Made by a program: the position numbers and the translations under genes | Assembly: GCA_964242215.1 (NCBI GenBank) | Contig: CAXTCJ010000002.1 | Location: forward strand, 69,342 to 133,341 | Length of the DNA stretch: 64,000 bases | From: LMUY01 sp964242215 | GTDB taxonomy: Bacteria; Pseudomonadota; Alphaproteobacteria; Acetobacterales; Acetobacteraceae | Reading direction: 5' to 3' | In this document: positions 17,413 to 26,400 of the stretch, piece by piece | Position numbering within the stretch: the first letter of the stretch is position 1 | How the letters are laid out: each line of letters opens with the position of its first letter | Notes under the pieces: model-generated | What the model saw: only the letters and a program-made list of their open reading frames with translations | What the model was told of the DNA's origin: nothing | Database searches by the model: none

Positions 17413-19235
17413 GGCGCCGACCCGCCCTCCCCCGGTATCTCGCCGGGCTGTTTGACGCTGAGCGCGACCGCCATCGGCTGCACCCAGATCGGCAGGTTTG
17501 ACAGCATGAAGCCAGTGCCGCTCCAGGCCATGAGCAGGGTTCGGCCCATGGTCTCGGCGATGGCTTGGGCAGCGTCCGGCGGGACCGCATTGCCGATTCG
17601 CTCCCGCCATCCGGCATCGGACAGGCCCTCAAGCTCTAGGTGTTCCTCCGGATCAACCAGGGACTGCAACGACGCCAATTCGAGCGTCGTGAACGGGCGG
17701 TGCCAGGTTCCGTCCAAGGCGCGGATGATCGCGACCAGGCGGTCGGACTGCTCCGGCAGGCGGGGATCGGCCACTGACCAATGCCCGTTGTCATAACCGG
17801 CTGCTGCCGACACCGCACCGCTGGGAGCCTGCCAAGGCAGGACGCCGAAGTGGCCGCCGCCGAACCAGTCATCGCCTTTGGCTCGGTCCAGGCCCGGCCG
17901 TGGGTCGGCCACGCACATCGCGCCGTTGCTCGGTGCGTGCTGGCCAGTGATGGCTTGTGACGCGGCCGACCATGGCACGGTGCGGAAGGCGTTGTGGAAC
18001 ATGGCATCTCGGGCGCGCGGGTCGGCCACGGCCAGGTTCTTGCCGCCGGTCACGGCCGGTCCTGTCGCCGACCACGGCACGACCTTGTAGATGTTGTTGA
18101 ACTTCGGCGCCCCGCCATGGCGTGGGTCCGCCACAGCGAAGCCGCCTGCACCAACCGCGGCCTTGCCGATCACCACCTGGGAGGGTTCCTCCCAGGCTTT
18201 CACGCCATACTGGCCGAACTCGGCCCGCCCTTCCTGGCGGCGCGGGTCGGCGACGCTGAACGCGCCCTGACCGACGCGACCTCCGGCGGTTACGGTGCCG
18301 GATGCCTCGTCCCACGGCGTCACCCCGAGTGCGCCACCATGCCATGACGTCTCCGGCGCCAGGGCGTAATCGGCCAGCTTGCCATCCTCGACCCGGAGCT
18401 GGGCGAGGCTGCGCCAATCCGAGCCGGCCTTCACGAAGGCCAAGCGCACCCAGGTCTGCCACTGCAGCGATGGCACCCGGTGCATCAGCCCGGCGCGCAG
18501 ATCGCCGGGCAGCAGCAGGCGGCCGAGCACGTCGCCGACGCCATGCAGCGCCCGCTTGGGCGGCTCGTAGAGGAAGGGCGGCACGCTCGCCATGTGCCGC
18601 GCCACGAGTAGGAAGCGCTTTCTGCTTTGTGCCAATCCACCCAACTCTCCACAGTCGTGTGTGGTCTCGGCGACGGCGTAGCCGTAGGACCGCAGCAGGG
18701 CGGTGATGCGGTCGAGCAGCGCCCTGCCCCGCGTGGCGATCCGAGGCACGTTCTCGAACAGGATCAGCGGGATCGGTGTGGTGTGCGCGTAGGCTTCCAG
18801 CGTCAGCCACACCCCGCGCAATGTCAGGCGATTGAGCGCCTGATACTTTGCAGTCTTGCTCTTGGTCTCCGACAATAACCCGCTGAAGCCTTTGCAGGGC
18901 GCTGACAAAAACACGATGTCGGGGTTCTCATGGCCGAAGGCCGCATGGACGTCGGCGATCGTCGCCTCCCGCCAGTCGGCGGGCGGTTCGCAGCCGTGGA
19001 AGGCGAGGTATTGCTCGCGATCGAACAGATCGAGGCACGTGCCCGGCACGCCGGCCATGCGGGAAAAGTCTCGAATGGCGGCAGCATCGAGGTCGATGCC
19101 GCCAAGGCAGCGAAAGTCGGCCTCCAATGAGCCGACCCGGGCGGTCGCCCGGTTGAAGCCTCGGGCACCGCCTCCCAGGCCGCAGAACAGGTGGGCGTGC
19201 TTGATCGTCCGGTGATCCGGGGTGCTGATGTGCAT
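17409..19235 (-). CDS. DNA (cytosine-5)-methyltransferase
   Basis: A 608-aa Dcm-type enzyme. Motif I is LFCGLGGGARGF (residues about 16-27), motif IV SAPCKGFSG with the catalytic Cys, motif VI LFENVPRI, motif VIII QSRKRFLLVAR, and motifs IX-X end with RIGNAVPP. The long middle (about 270-510) holds repeated blocks of the type VPW...VADPR, seen about five times, which is typical of plasmid and phage multi-specific cytosine methyltransferases. No restriction enzyme is near, so it is an orphan that probably protects the plasmid. It follows the DpdA-like gene in the same operon. Confidence 0.92.
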   Translation of the reverse strand: MHISTPDHRTIKHAHLFCGLGGGARGFNRATARVGSLEADFRCLGGIDLDAAAIRDFSRMAGVPGTCLDLFDREQYLAFHGCEPPADWREATIADVHAAFGHENPDIVFLSAPCKGFSGLLSETKSKTAKYQALNRLTLRGVWLTLEAYAHTTPIPLILFENVPRIATRGRALLDRITALLRSYGYAVAETTHDCGELGGLAQSRKRFLLVARHMASVPPFLYEPPKRALHGVGDVLGRLLLPGDLRAGLMHRVPSLQWQTWVRLAFVKAGSDWRSLAQLRVEDGKLADYALAPETSWHGGALGVTPWDEASGTVTAGGRVGQGAFSVADPRRQEGRAEFGQYGVKAWEEPSQVVIGKAAVGAGGFAVADPRHGGAPKFNNIYKVVPWSATGPAVTGGKNLAVADPRARDAMFHNAFRTVPWSAASQAITGQHAPSNGAMCVADPRPGLDRAKGDDWFGGGHFGVLPWQAPSGAVSAAAGYDNGHWSVADPRLPEQSDRLVAIIRALDGTWHRPFTTLELASLQSLVDPEEHLELEGLSDAGWRERIGNAVPPDAAQAIAETMGRTLLMAWSGTGFMLSNLPIWVQPMAVALSVKQPGEIPGEGGSAP

Positions 19236-19286
19236 GAGGGTGCTCCAGGTGTTTGAGGAAGGCGGTTGCGGAGTTTGCGGAAGGCG

Positions 19287-20300
19287 TCAGGCGAAAGCGG
19301 CTTCCCAGACCCGACTTGGGGTCAGATCGGTCCACTCGATTTCGCCGGCCTCGTAGAGGGCGCGAATTTCCTCGGCTGTCTCGGCAAGCCGAGCCGCCAG
19401 GGCGGGAGGTAAAGGCCCCGGGTCTTCACCCGGAGCGAAGGCGACGGGATGCAGCGGCGATCGGAACGGCGCAGCAGGCCGGGCCAGGATCGCCTGCTGC
19501 TGGCGATACCAGCCGGTCATGACGCGGGCGACGAAGGCATTGCTCTTGGAAAAGCCGCCCTTATGGGCGGCTTTGCGGGCGGCGACGCCATACGCCTGGG
19601 AGTCCACGCTGGCGATCCGGGGGTGGCCGCTCAACTCGGCCATTCCGGTCGTCTTCAGGCCGAACCGATGCAGCCGTATCGGTGAGGATCCGAGCGCACG
19701 ATCGAGCACGTCCACCACGCGCAGGATGCCGGTATCGCCCTCAACGTGGCGGCGGCACATGCTGCCGACGCCCAGGACGGGAGAGCCTGAGATGTCCGGC
19801 ATACGGTCCAGGCAGCGGAGATAATCGTGCGGGTGCCACCCCTGCACGACCGGGGTGAAGCGATCCGCGATGCCACGCTGCCGCGCCTCGATCAGGCACT
19901 CCCGGTTCAACCGGGCGGTGCCGGAGATGCGGTCGAACACCTCGGTGCGGTTTCCTGCCACCTCCGGTTCGACGCACATATCGGCGCTGGCGAACCACTG
20001 CCACGGTGCGGCGGCGCACAGGTCCATGTAGTGCGTGACCGTTCAGGGATAGCCACGATACAGCACGGCGCTGACGAAGCCGCCGCTGTCCAGATACACC
20101 GGGTGCTGCCAAGCCAGATGCAGCTTCCGCCGATAGAAGCCCAGCCATTGGCGCAGGCCGGGACCGTCCTGTCGCCAGAGCGACAAGGCGTTGGCGCTGA
20201 TCAGAACGGGCGCGTCCAGCGCCCTTGCCGCCTGCCAAAGCGGCCCGTCTGTGAGGACGGGAAGCCCGAGCAGGAAGCGGAGGGAATGGGTCATCACCAA
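19287..20300 (-). pseudogene. DpdA-like (TGT-superfamily) DNA 7-deazaguanine transglycosylase with one in-frame stop
   Basis: Two in-frame pieces form one protein of about 337 aa. The first 85 codons include YLDSGGFVSA, the TGT-type catalytic Asp loop (Asp71). A TGA follows at 20043-20045, where the motif GYPW suggests a lost Trp. The frame then continues with CVEPEVAGNRTEV, FTPVVQGWHPHDYL, LGVGSMCRR, LHRFGLKTTG and ASVDSQAYG, all hallmarks of DpdA-like proteins. DpdA swaps guanine for preQ0 in DNA, giving phage and plasmid DNA resistance to restriction. No dpdB/dpdC or preQ0 synthesis genes lie nearby. It is followed by the cytosine methyltransferase, which suggests a DNA-hypermodification operon. 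Confidence 0.75.
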
Positions 20301-20305
20301 ACCCC

Positions 20306-20875
20306 TCAGCCGATCGCGAAAGCGAGTTGCTCCGCAGGCGCGGCCTTCCGGCCGCCCCTGTTTGCAGGGACGGCGGGCGGCGACATCGGCGCCGGCTCAA
20401 GCGCCACCATCTCGCCGGGCTCAAACCGCGGTTTCAGGCGCGCGAATTCGGCCCGTTCGGCGGCGTAGCGATCGGCCTGACCGCGCTCGCGGTAGAGATC
20501 GAGCAGCCTGAACTGGCGCAGCCGACGCGCGATCTCGCGTTCGACGTCGCTGAAGGTGTGCGTCGGATCGCCATAGCAGGGATGGTGGACGGCCTGCTCG
20601 ATGAACTCGATCTTGCCCGTCGTGCTGGTGAAGAACTCGGCCCAATATCCGGCGGCGTCATAATGCGCGATGTGCCCGAACGTGTGCATCACCTGGCGAT
20701 AGAACCGCAGCGTGAACTGATGCTTTGGAAAGTCCGAGGACACGAAACGCAGGAAGTGATTCGCGAACCAGGCTTTGGTGTCAGCCGGGGTGAACTTCAT
20801 CGGGATGAAGTCGGCGGCGGTCAGCACGGGTTCGCGCAGGGCGCGGATGGTGGCGGGCGGCAGCGTGCATGGCAT
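20306..20875 (-). CDS. Unrecognised protein, first gene of the DNA-modification operon
   Basis: About 189 aa from the ATG at 20875; the frame is open further upstream into leader b, so the start is uncertain. It contains ALREPVLTAADFIPMKFTP, SDFPKHQFTLRFYRQVMHTFGHIAHYD, a stretch with several His residues, and an acidic C terminus. It lies 6 bp from the DpdA-like gene. A plasmid-associated conserved protein by context; the activity is unknown. Confidence 0.55.
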   Translation of the reverse strand: MPCTLPPATIRALREPVLTAADFIPMKFTPADTKAWFANHFLRFVSSDFPKHQFTLRFYRQVMHTFGHIAHYDAAGYWAEFFTSTTGKIEFIEQAVHHPCYGDPTHTFSDVEREIARRLRQFRLLDLYRERGQADRYAAERAEFARLKPRFEPGEMVALEPAPMSPPAVPANRGGRKAAPAEQLAFAIG

Positions 20876-20944
20876 CTGGCATCTCCAGGTTCCGTCCTCC
20901 ATCTGCTTGGAAGACGTCTCCCGGCGACCGCGGGCGGGCAACGG

Positions 20945-21017
20945 ATGCAAAGGCGCGGCGCTTGCCGCGGGACCGCCGCCGCCTAGCGCAGCGGCGGCTC
21001 GGACCCACCCTTTGCGC
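20945..21017 (-). ncRNA. Structured leader, copy b (DpdA/Dcm operon)
   Basis: Transcript sense: GCGCAAAGGGTGGGTCC, hairpin two GCCGCCG/GGCGGCGGC with a loop CTGCGCTA, then GGTCCCGCGGC AAGC GCCGCG and CCTTTGC, which closes the first stem (CAAAGG/CCTTTG). All three stems are perfect or nearly so. It ends 70 nt upstream of the start codon. Confidence 0.65.
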
Positions 21018-21037
21018 CCGATGATCCGGCCGTGGTG

Positions 21038-21421
21038 CTATTCTCCTCCTCCTATCTCCCGTCCTGATTTCCAATCTGGCTTAGGAAGTGCGCTGGTGTT
21101 CTGTGCAAGCCGCTCGAGCTGGGCGGCTTCCTGACGCAGAGCATCCAGTTCCGGGCAGTGGGCATGAGCTTGGCGCACCGCTTCGGCGATATAGCGTGCC
21201 CAAGTGCGCTTGTCCCATGCGTTCCTGTTCTGAGCCGGCAGGCAGCGATGGCTGCCGAGGGCGGCTATCTCGCAGGCATGGTCGATATCGTCTTCAATGG
21301 CACGGGCGCGGGCGCGGCGTGTCGCAGCGCCGTAGGCCAGGGCCTCGCGTTCGAGGCGAGCACGATAACGCGAACCATGGTGGCCCGCGTCCAAGTCTTG
21401 TGCCGGTGACATGGCGATCAT
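21038..21421 (-). CDS. Unrecognised 127-aa protein
   Basis: An Arg/Ala-rich, largely helical protein (RYRARLEREALAYGAATRR, DKRTWARYIAEAVRQAH) with no recognised domain. It lies between the large ParB-like gene and leader b on the same strand and is probably co-transcribed with the ParB-like gene (82 bp apart). Confidence 0.5.
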   Translation of the reverse strand: MIAMSPAQDLDAGHHGSRYRARLEREALAYGAATRRARARAIEDDIDHACEIAALGSHRCLPAQNRNAWDKRTWARYIAEAVRQAHAHCPELDALRQEAAQLERLAQNTSALPKPDWKSGREIGGGE

Positions 21422-21503
21422 TTCCGGGGATCTCCTTGATGACGTCGATGGAGACGGTCCGGCACGGCGTGCCGGACCGCGAGCGGTGTCTCAGGCTAGG
21501 CGG

Positions 21504-23252
21504 CTACCCAGCCTGAGCGGTTCGCTCCGCGTAAGCGGCTTCATCGAGTGCTGCGGCGGCCAGGGAGCCGTCGATCTCGCCGCCCTCATCGTCCGCATCA
21601 TCGGGCCCGGCTCCCGCATCGTCCGGATCGAATTCGGCCATCTCCAGGCCCTCGGCGTTCTCGCCGTCCTCCAAGCCGTCAGTCTCCTCTTCGGCGTCGC
21701 CAATTAGGCTGGCCGGGTTGCGACGTGCCTCCAGCTCGGCAGCCGTGGGTGCGAAGCGGGCCTCCGGGTAGATGAAGGTCCCGGCATTGAAGCGCGCGAC
21801 CACGGCGGCGCGGGTGTCCTTGACCCGGGCCTGTGGCGCGATGTCGTTGGCGACTGCGCATTTCTCCAGCGCGGCGCGCGACAATGCGGGCAGGAACTCC
21901 TCCGTTGCCATGTTCGGCAGGAAGACGTCAGCGTCGATCGCGGTGCCCGCATAACGCGCGCCCATGCCGCTGGCAGAGTGGTTCTCGCGGCAGGAGAGGA
22001 CTTCTATCAGGGCCTCGCGGGCAGCATGACGGATCGTGGTCAGGTCGCGGGTGATGGCGCCGCCTTCAGTGAGCGTCTCCGACAGTCGTGCCAGATGACT
22101 GGCACGGTGCCGGCCGGTTACGCCGCTTAAAACGGTCACGTTCCGGCCCGCCAGGGCCAGCACCAGCATGGCGATCAGCTGGTCATCATCGACCGGCTGC
22201 TCACGCAACGCTTGGTGCAGTGCGTCGGTGCGTAGGTCGCCTACCATCGCCGCACCCTTGGCCGTCAGGTCCGGGCGCGCCTTGCGGACGGGCTCTCCCT
22301 CTGCGGTGTCACCGGCCGAGCCTGGCCGGCCTGTCGGTAAGGTGTAATGCGTTTCGCGGATGATGCCGCTGCGCGCCTCGATGTAGTGCGCCGTGAACAC
22401 ACCCTCGCCAGTCCGGCCGTAGTGCTGTTGCGCGCCGCGCGGCAGCTTAGGCCGGTAATACTCGTCCATCTCGGTAATGGTGTCGCCTTCGGCAAGGTTG
22501 GCTTCCAGCCAAGCCGTCTGCGCTGCCAGGAACGCATCGACCTGCGTGGTGGTGCGGCTGTCCTCGTCGGCCGGGGCGAACAGGTCTTCCTCCCAGACAA
22601 TCCCGAAAGCCTGCGCCTCGGCATCGCCGAACTTCGCGTTCTTGGCTGGGAGGCGAACCTTGCTCAGCGCTTGTGTGATTTCACCCCACGAGGCTTCATG
22701 GCCGCGCTTGGGCTTGAAGCGCTTCCAGACTTCGGTCTGCTCCTCTTTGGTCGCAGCGGCGATCACTCGCAGCTCGCGCTGATCCGGCAGGTCATTCTTG
22801 GCCATCTGGTCCAGCATCGCTGGGCAGATGTTCGCCAGCAGCCGTGCCTGGGCGATATTGCGCGGCGACATACCGAGCGCCTCGGCAATCGCGGCATCGT
22901 TCCATCCGGCCGCGGACAAGGCTTCCATGCTGCGCCACCTGTCCACCTGGCCCATCTCGGCGCGTACGAGGTTCTCCGAGACGGCGCGCATCGGATCGAT
23001 GGTGCTGTCCGCTTCGGGGTGCACCAGGACCTGGATTTCAGGCAATCCGGCGGCGACGCAGCCCGCCACGCGGCGATGACCGGCGATGATGATGAGCTTC
23101 TTGCCCTCTTCTTTCACGAGCGGCGGTTGCACCAGGCCGATCGACTTGATCGAGGCGGTCATCTGGGCGTCAAGAAACTCACCGGCGCTGGAACGGCGCG
23201 GGTTGCTCGGGTTGGCTTTCAGCTTGCGGGGATCGACGGTCCTGAGTTCCAT
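21504..23252 (-). CDS. Large ParB/RepB-family DNA-binding protein
   Basis: A 582-aa protein. The N-terminal 100 residues are a ParB/sulfiredoxin-type domain: ANPSNPRRS, IGLVQPPLV, IIAGHRRVAGCVAAGL (the CTP-binding GHRR box) and AVSENLVRAEM. An HTH follows: WNDAAIAEALGMSPRNIAQARLLANI. The C-terminal half is specific to large plasmid ParB-like proteins and ends with a very acidic stretch. No ParA is adjacent (the plasmid's ParA is at 62 kb), and it is followed by an unknown and preceded by leader c. It may act in plasmid gene control or as an anti-restriction co-factor next to the methylase/helicase rather than in partition. Confidence 0.85.
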   Translation of the reverse strand: MELRTVDPRKLKANPSNPRRSSAGEFLDAQMTASIKSIGLVQPPLVKEEGKKLIIIAGHRRVAGCVAAGLPEIQVLVHPEADSTIDPMRAVSENLVRAEMGQVDRWRSMEALSAAGWNDAAIAEALGMSPRNIAQARLLANICPAMLDQMAKNDLPDQRELRVIAAATKEEQTEVWKRFKPKRGHEASWGEITQALSKVRLPAKNAKFGDAEAQAFGIVWEEDLFAPADEDSRTTTQVDAFLAAQTAWLEANLAEGDTITEMDEYYRPKLPRGAQQHYGRTGEGVFTAHYIEARSGIIRETHYTLPTGRPGSAGDTAEGEPVRKARPDLTAKGAAMVGDLRTDALHQALREQPVDDDQLIAMLVLALAGRNVTVLSGVTGRHRASHLARLSETLTEGGAITRDLTTIRHAAREALIEVLSCRENHSASGMGARYAGTAIDADVFLPNMATEEFLPALSRAALEKCAVANDIAPQARVKDTRAAVVARFNAGTFIYPEARFAPTAAELEARRNPASLIGDAEEETDGLEDGENAEGLEMAEFDPDDAGAGPDDADDEGGEIDGSLAAAALDEAAYAERTAQAG

Positions 23253-23298
23253 GCTGGTTTGCTCCTATGGGTTTGCCGTCCTCCAGTCTTCTGGAAGA

Positions 23299-23345
23299 CC
23301 CTTTCGCGCACGCGGGACGGGTTCCTCCGACACCATTGCGGGCGG
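23299..23345 (-). ncRNA. Structured leader, copy c (ParB-like gene), divergent
   Basis: Transcript sense: GCAATGGTGTCGGAGGAACCCGTCCCGCG, then TGCGCG and AAAGGG. GTCCCGCG and the position 47 nt upstream of the start fit the family, but the closing stem is poor, so this is the weakest copy. Confidence 0.35.
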
Positions 23346-23481
23346 GCGGCCCTGACCTGCGCAGCGCGCGGCCCGTACAAGCGGGCTGCGTGTCAGCGGG
23401 GCCGGGCTGCTGTAGCCGGCGATGGCGCGAAGCGTTGACGGAGAGCCCGACCTGCGAGCCCTCTCATCATTTCACCTAGCT

Positions 23482-26400
23482 TCAGGCGGCCTCCGCTTCC
23501 TCGCCTTCCAGTTCGGCATCGCAGGTGGCACCGCGAAGCCTGGGCATGACGCCGTCGAGGTCATCGGCCTCCGCGTCAGCCTGTTCCGCCGTCGCGGCCA
23601 GGCTGTCCTCGAGGGCCGCCATCTCCGCGATCTTGCCGGCAAGCTCGGCCGCCAAGGCAAAGCCGCCGCCGACACGTGGCTCGTAATCCGCCATCCGGCG
23701 GGTATTCTCGACGATGCTGCGGCGGTGTTCGGCTAGTTCGGCGTCGAAGTGGTCGAGGGCATGCTCCAGCCGTGAAACCAGTCCAAGCGCAGTCAGGTCG
23801 GCGGAGAACGGGATCTCGCTTTCTTCTCCGGTGCGGTCGAGTGTGACCAAGACCTGCAGCTCCTTGCTGCGCCAGGTCTTCACCACCTGTGCGGAGACCC
23901 GGAACCCGCCAATGCTGGCCAGCGCCCACTCGCCTTGCTTCTGTTCGACATCGAGGTTGCGCAGCAGATTGAGCAAGGCACCGCCGGCCTTCGGCCGTTC
24001 GGTGTAGCTGGTCTTGTTCACCGTCATGGCAAACAGATCGCCCTTGGTCGGCGTGCGGGTGGTGATATCCTGCTCGATCTCACCGATCCGGCGCTCGGAC
24101 GTGGCGATCGCGCGCTTGGCGGCAGCCAACTGGCTGCGGACGGCATGCTGGTCGTCGAAATGGGCGGACTCCTGCCGCTGCAGGCGAGCGATCTCGGCTT
24201 CCAGCCCGGCCTTCTGCATCAGCCGTGGGTCGCCCGAGGCGATGGCCTTGGCCATCGCGAACTGGCTGACCTGCGAGCCCGCGTCTTCGATGCGCCGGAC
24301 CGACCGGTCGCCGGACAGGGCCGCGTTGATGAAGCGCTGCTTGCGCTCGTTGTTCTGCCACATGGTGGCATCGGTGCTGCCGAGCGTGGCGTAAGCATAG
24401 ACACCGATTTCCTCGTTCTGGTTGCCCTGGCGCTCGATCCGCCCATCCCGCTGCTCGATCTGGCTCGGCAGCCACGGCACGTCGAGGTGGTGCAGCGCCT
24501 TCAGGCGAAGCTGGGCGTTGACGCCGGTGCCCATGGTCTCCGACGAGCCGATCAGCACGGTGATGCGGCCGGCGTTGACGTCGGCGAACAGGCGCTGCTT
24601 GGCGGCGGACTTCTTGTAGTCCTGCATGTAGGCGATCTGCTCGGCAGGAATGCCGCGTGCGACCAGGCTGTCGCGGATCCAGCGATATGCGGAGAAGCCC
24701 CGGCGCGCCTCCACATTTAGCGTGCCGAGATCCGAGAAGATCATCTGCGCTGCACCGCGGATCGGGAATGCCGTGCCGTCTGGCCGGGTGTAGAGTGTGT
24801 CGCGATTGGCCCGCCACACCTCGTGGACCTTGGCCACGAGCGCATTGAGCTTGTTCGCTTCCTCGTCCTGGTAGCCCTCGAGCACGAACCGCAGGTCGAT
24901 TGCGGCATGGCGGCCGTCGGTGATGACGGACAGCAGGATGTCGTCGCCTTTCTCAGGGCGGCGCTTGCGCTCCTCGATCTGCTTGATGCGGCGGGCCAGC
25001 ACGCGCTGATACCACTTGAAGGTGCGGCTTGGTTCGGCGGTGATGATCTGTCGCTGACCGCCTTCGATGCGTGGCAGCTTCAGATAGCCGCGCAGGTCGT
25101 TCTTCGACACCACGTCGGCGAAGGAGCGGAACATCGCCATCAGGTCAGCCACGTTGACGAACTCGGCAAACCGCGTCACCGGCTTATAGGTGCCAGACGG
25201 CTGTAGTTCCAATTCGGTCTTGCTGTCACCGAAGGTCGCGGTCCAGGCGTCGAACTCGTGCAGCCCGCGCTCGCCGAGCGTGGCCGGCTGCATGAAGCGC
25301 TGCAGCGTGAACATCTCCGCCAGGGTGTTGGTGATTGGTGTGCCGGATGCCATCACCAGGGCGCGGCCGGGGTTGAAGGTGTCGATGAAGCGCGTCTTGA
25401 CGTAGAGGTCCCAGGCACGCTGCGACCCATCCGGCTGCACGCCCTTCAGGTTGGTCATGTTGGTAGCGAAGGACAACTTCCGGAACTCCTGCGCTTCGTC
25501 GACGATGATCTGATCCACGCCCATTTCGGCAATAGGCAGCATGTCGTCCTTGTGCGTGGCCAGTCCCTCCAGCTTGGCTTCCAGCTTCTCCTTCATGTTC
25601 TCGATGCGCTTGCGGGTGATGCGATCGTCGCCATCCACCCGCTCCAGCAACTCGGAGTATGTGGCGATCTGCGCCTGCACCATGCCCTGCTCGAACTCGG
25701 CCGGTGCCGCGATGAACTTGAAGGCGGAATGGGTGATGATGATGCAGTCCCAGTTCGCCGTAGCGGCCCGGGCGATGAAGCGCCCGCGCTTGTCTTTGGC
25801 GAAGTTCTGCTCGTCCGCGACCAGGATGCGGGCGGTCGGGTAGAGCTGTAGGAACTCCCGGCTCGCCTGAGCCAGGCAGTGGCCTGGGACCACCATCATC
25901 GCCTTGGAAATCAGGCCGAGGCGGCGTTGCTCCATAATCGCCGCGGCGATCGAGAACGTCTTGCCGGCGCCGACGGCGTGCGCGACATAGGTCGCACCCG
26001 AGGCGATGATCCGCCAGATGACCCGCTTCTGGTGCTCGTAGAACCGGATGACTGAACTGGCCCCGGGTAGCTGCAGGTGTGAGCCGTCGAAGTGACGGGG
26101 CACCAAGTTGTTATAGGAATCGTTGTATAGCCGGGCGAGGCGATCGGTACGGTCCGGATCGGTCCAGATCCAGGTCTCGAAGGCACCCTTGATCTTCGCC
26201 AGCTTCTCCTTGGCCGCCTCGGTTTCGGCCGCGTTGATCTCGCGGTGTTCGCCATCCGCGTCGCGCCAGATGTCCCAAATGGTCGGAATGGACGAGTGCA
26301 GCGCGTCGTCCAGCAGCTCGCCGGCGTGGCGGCGGGCGGTGCCCCACTCCGACGTGGCGGCTGCCTGGCCGGCGAACACCCGCTTGTCGACGGTCCAGGC

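Noticed and set aside
20043..20045. TGA read as tryptophan (recoding) in the DpdA-like gene
   Set aside because: TGA is used as the normal stop by many genes here (for example in ATGA overlaps), and two other genes are broken by TAA and TAG, so reassignment is not credible.
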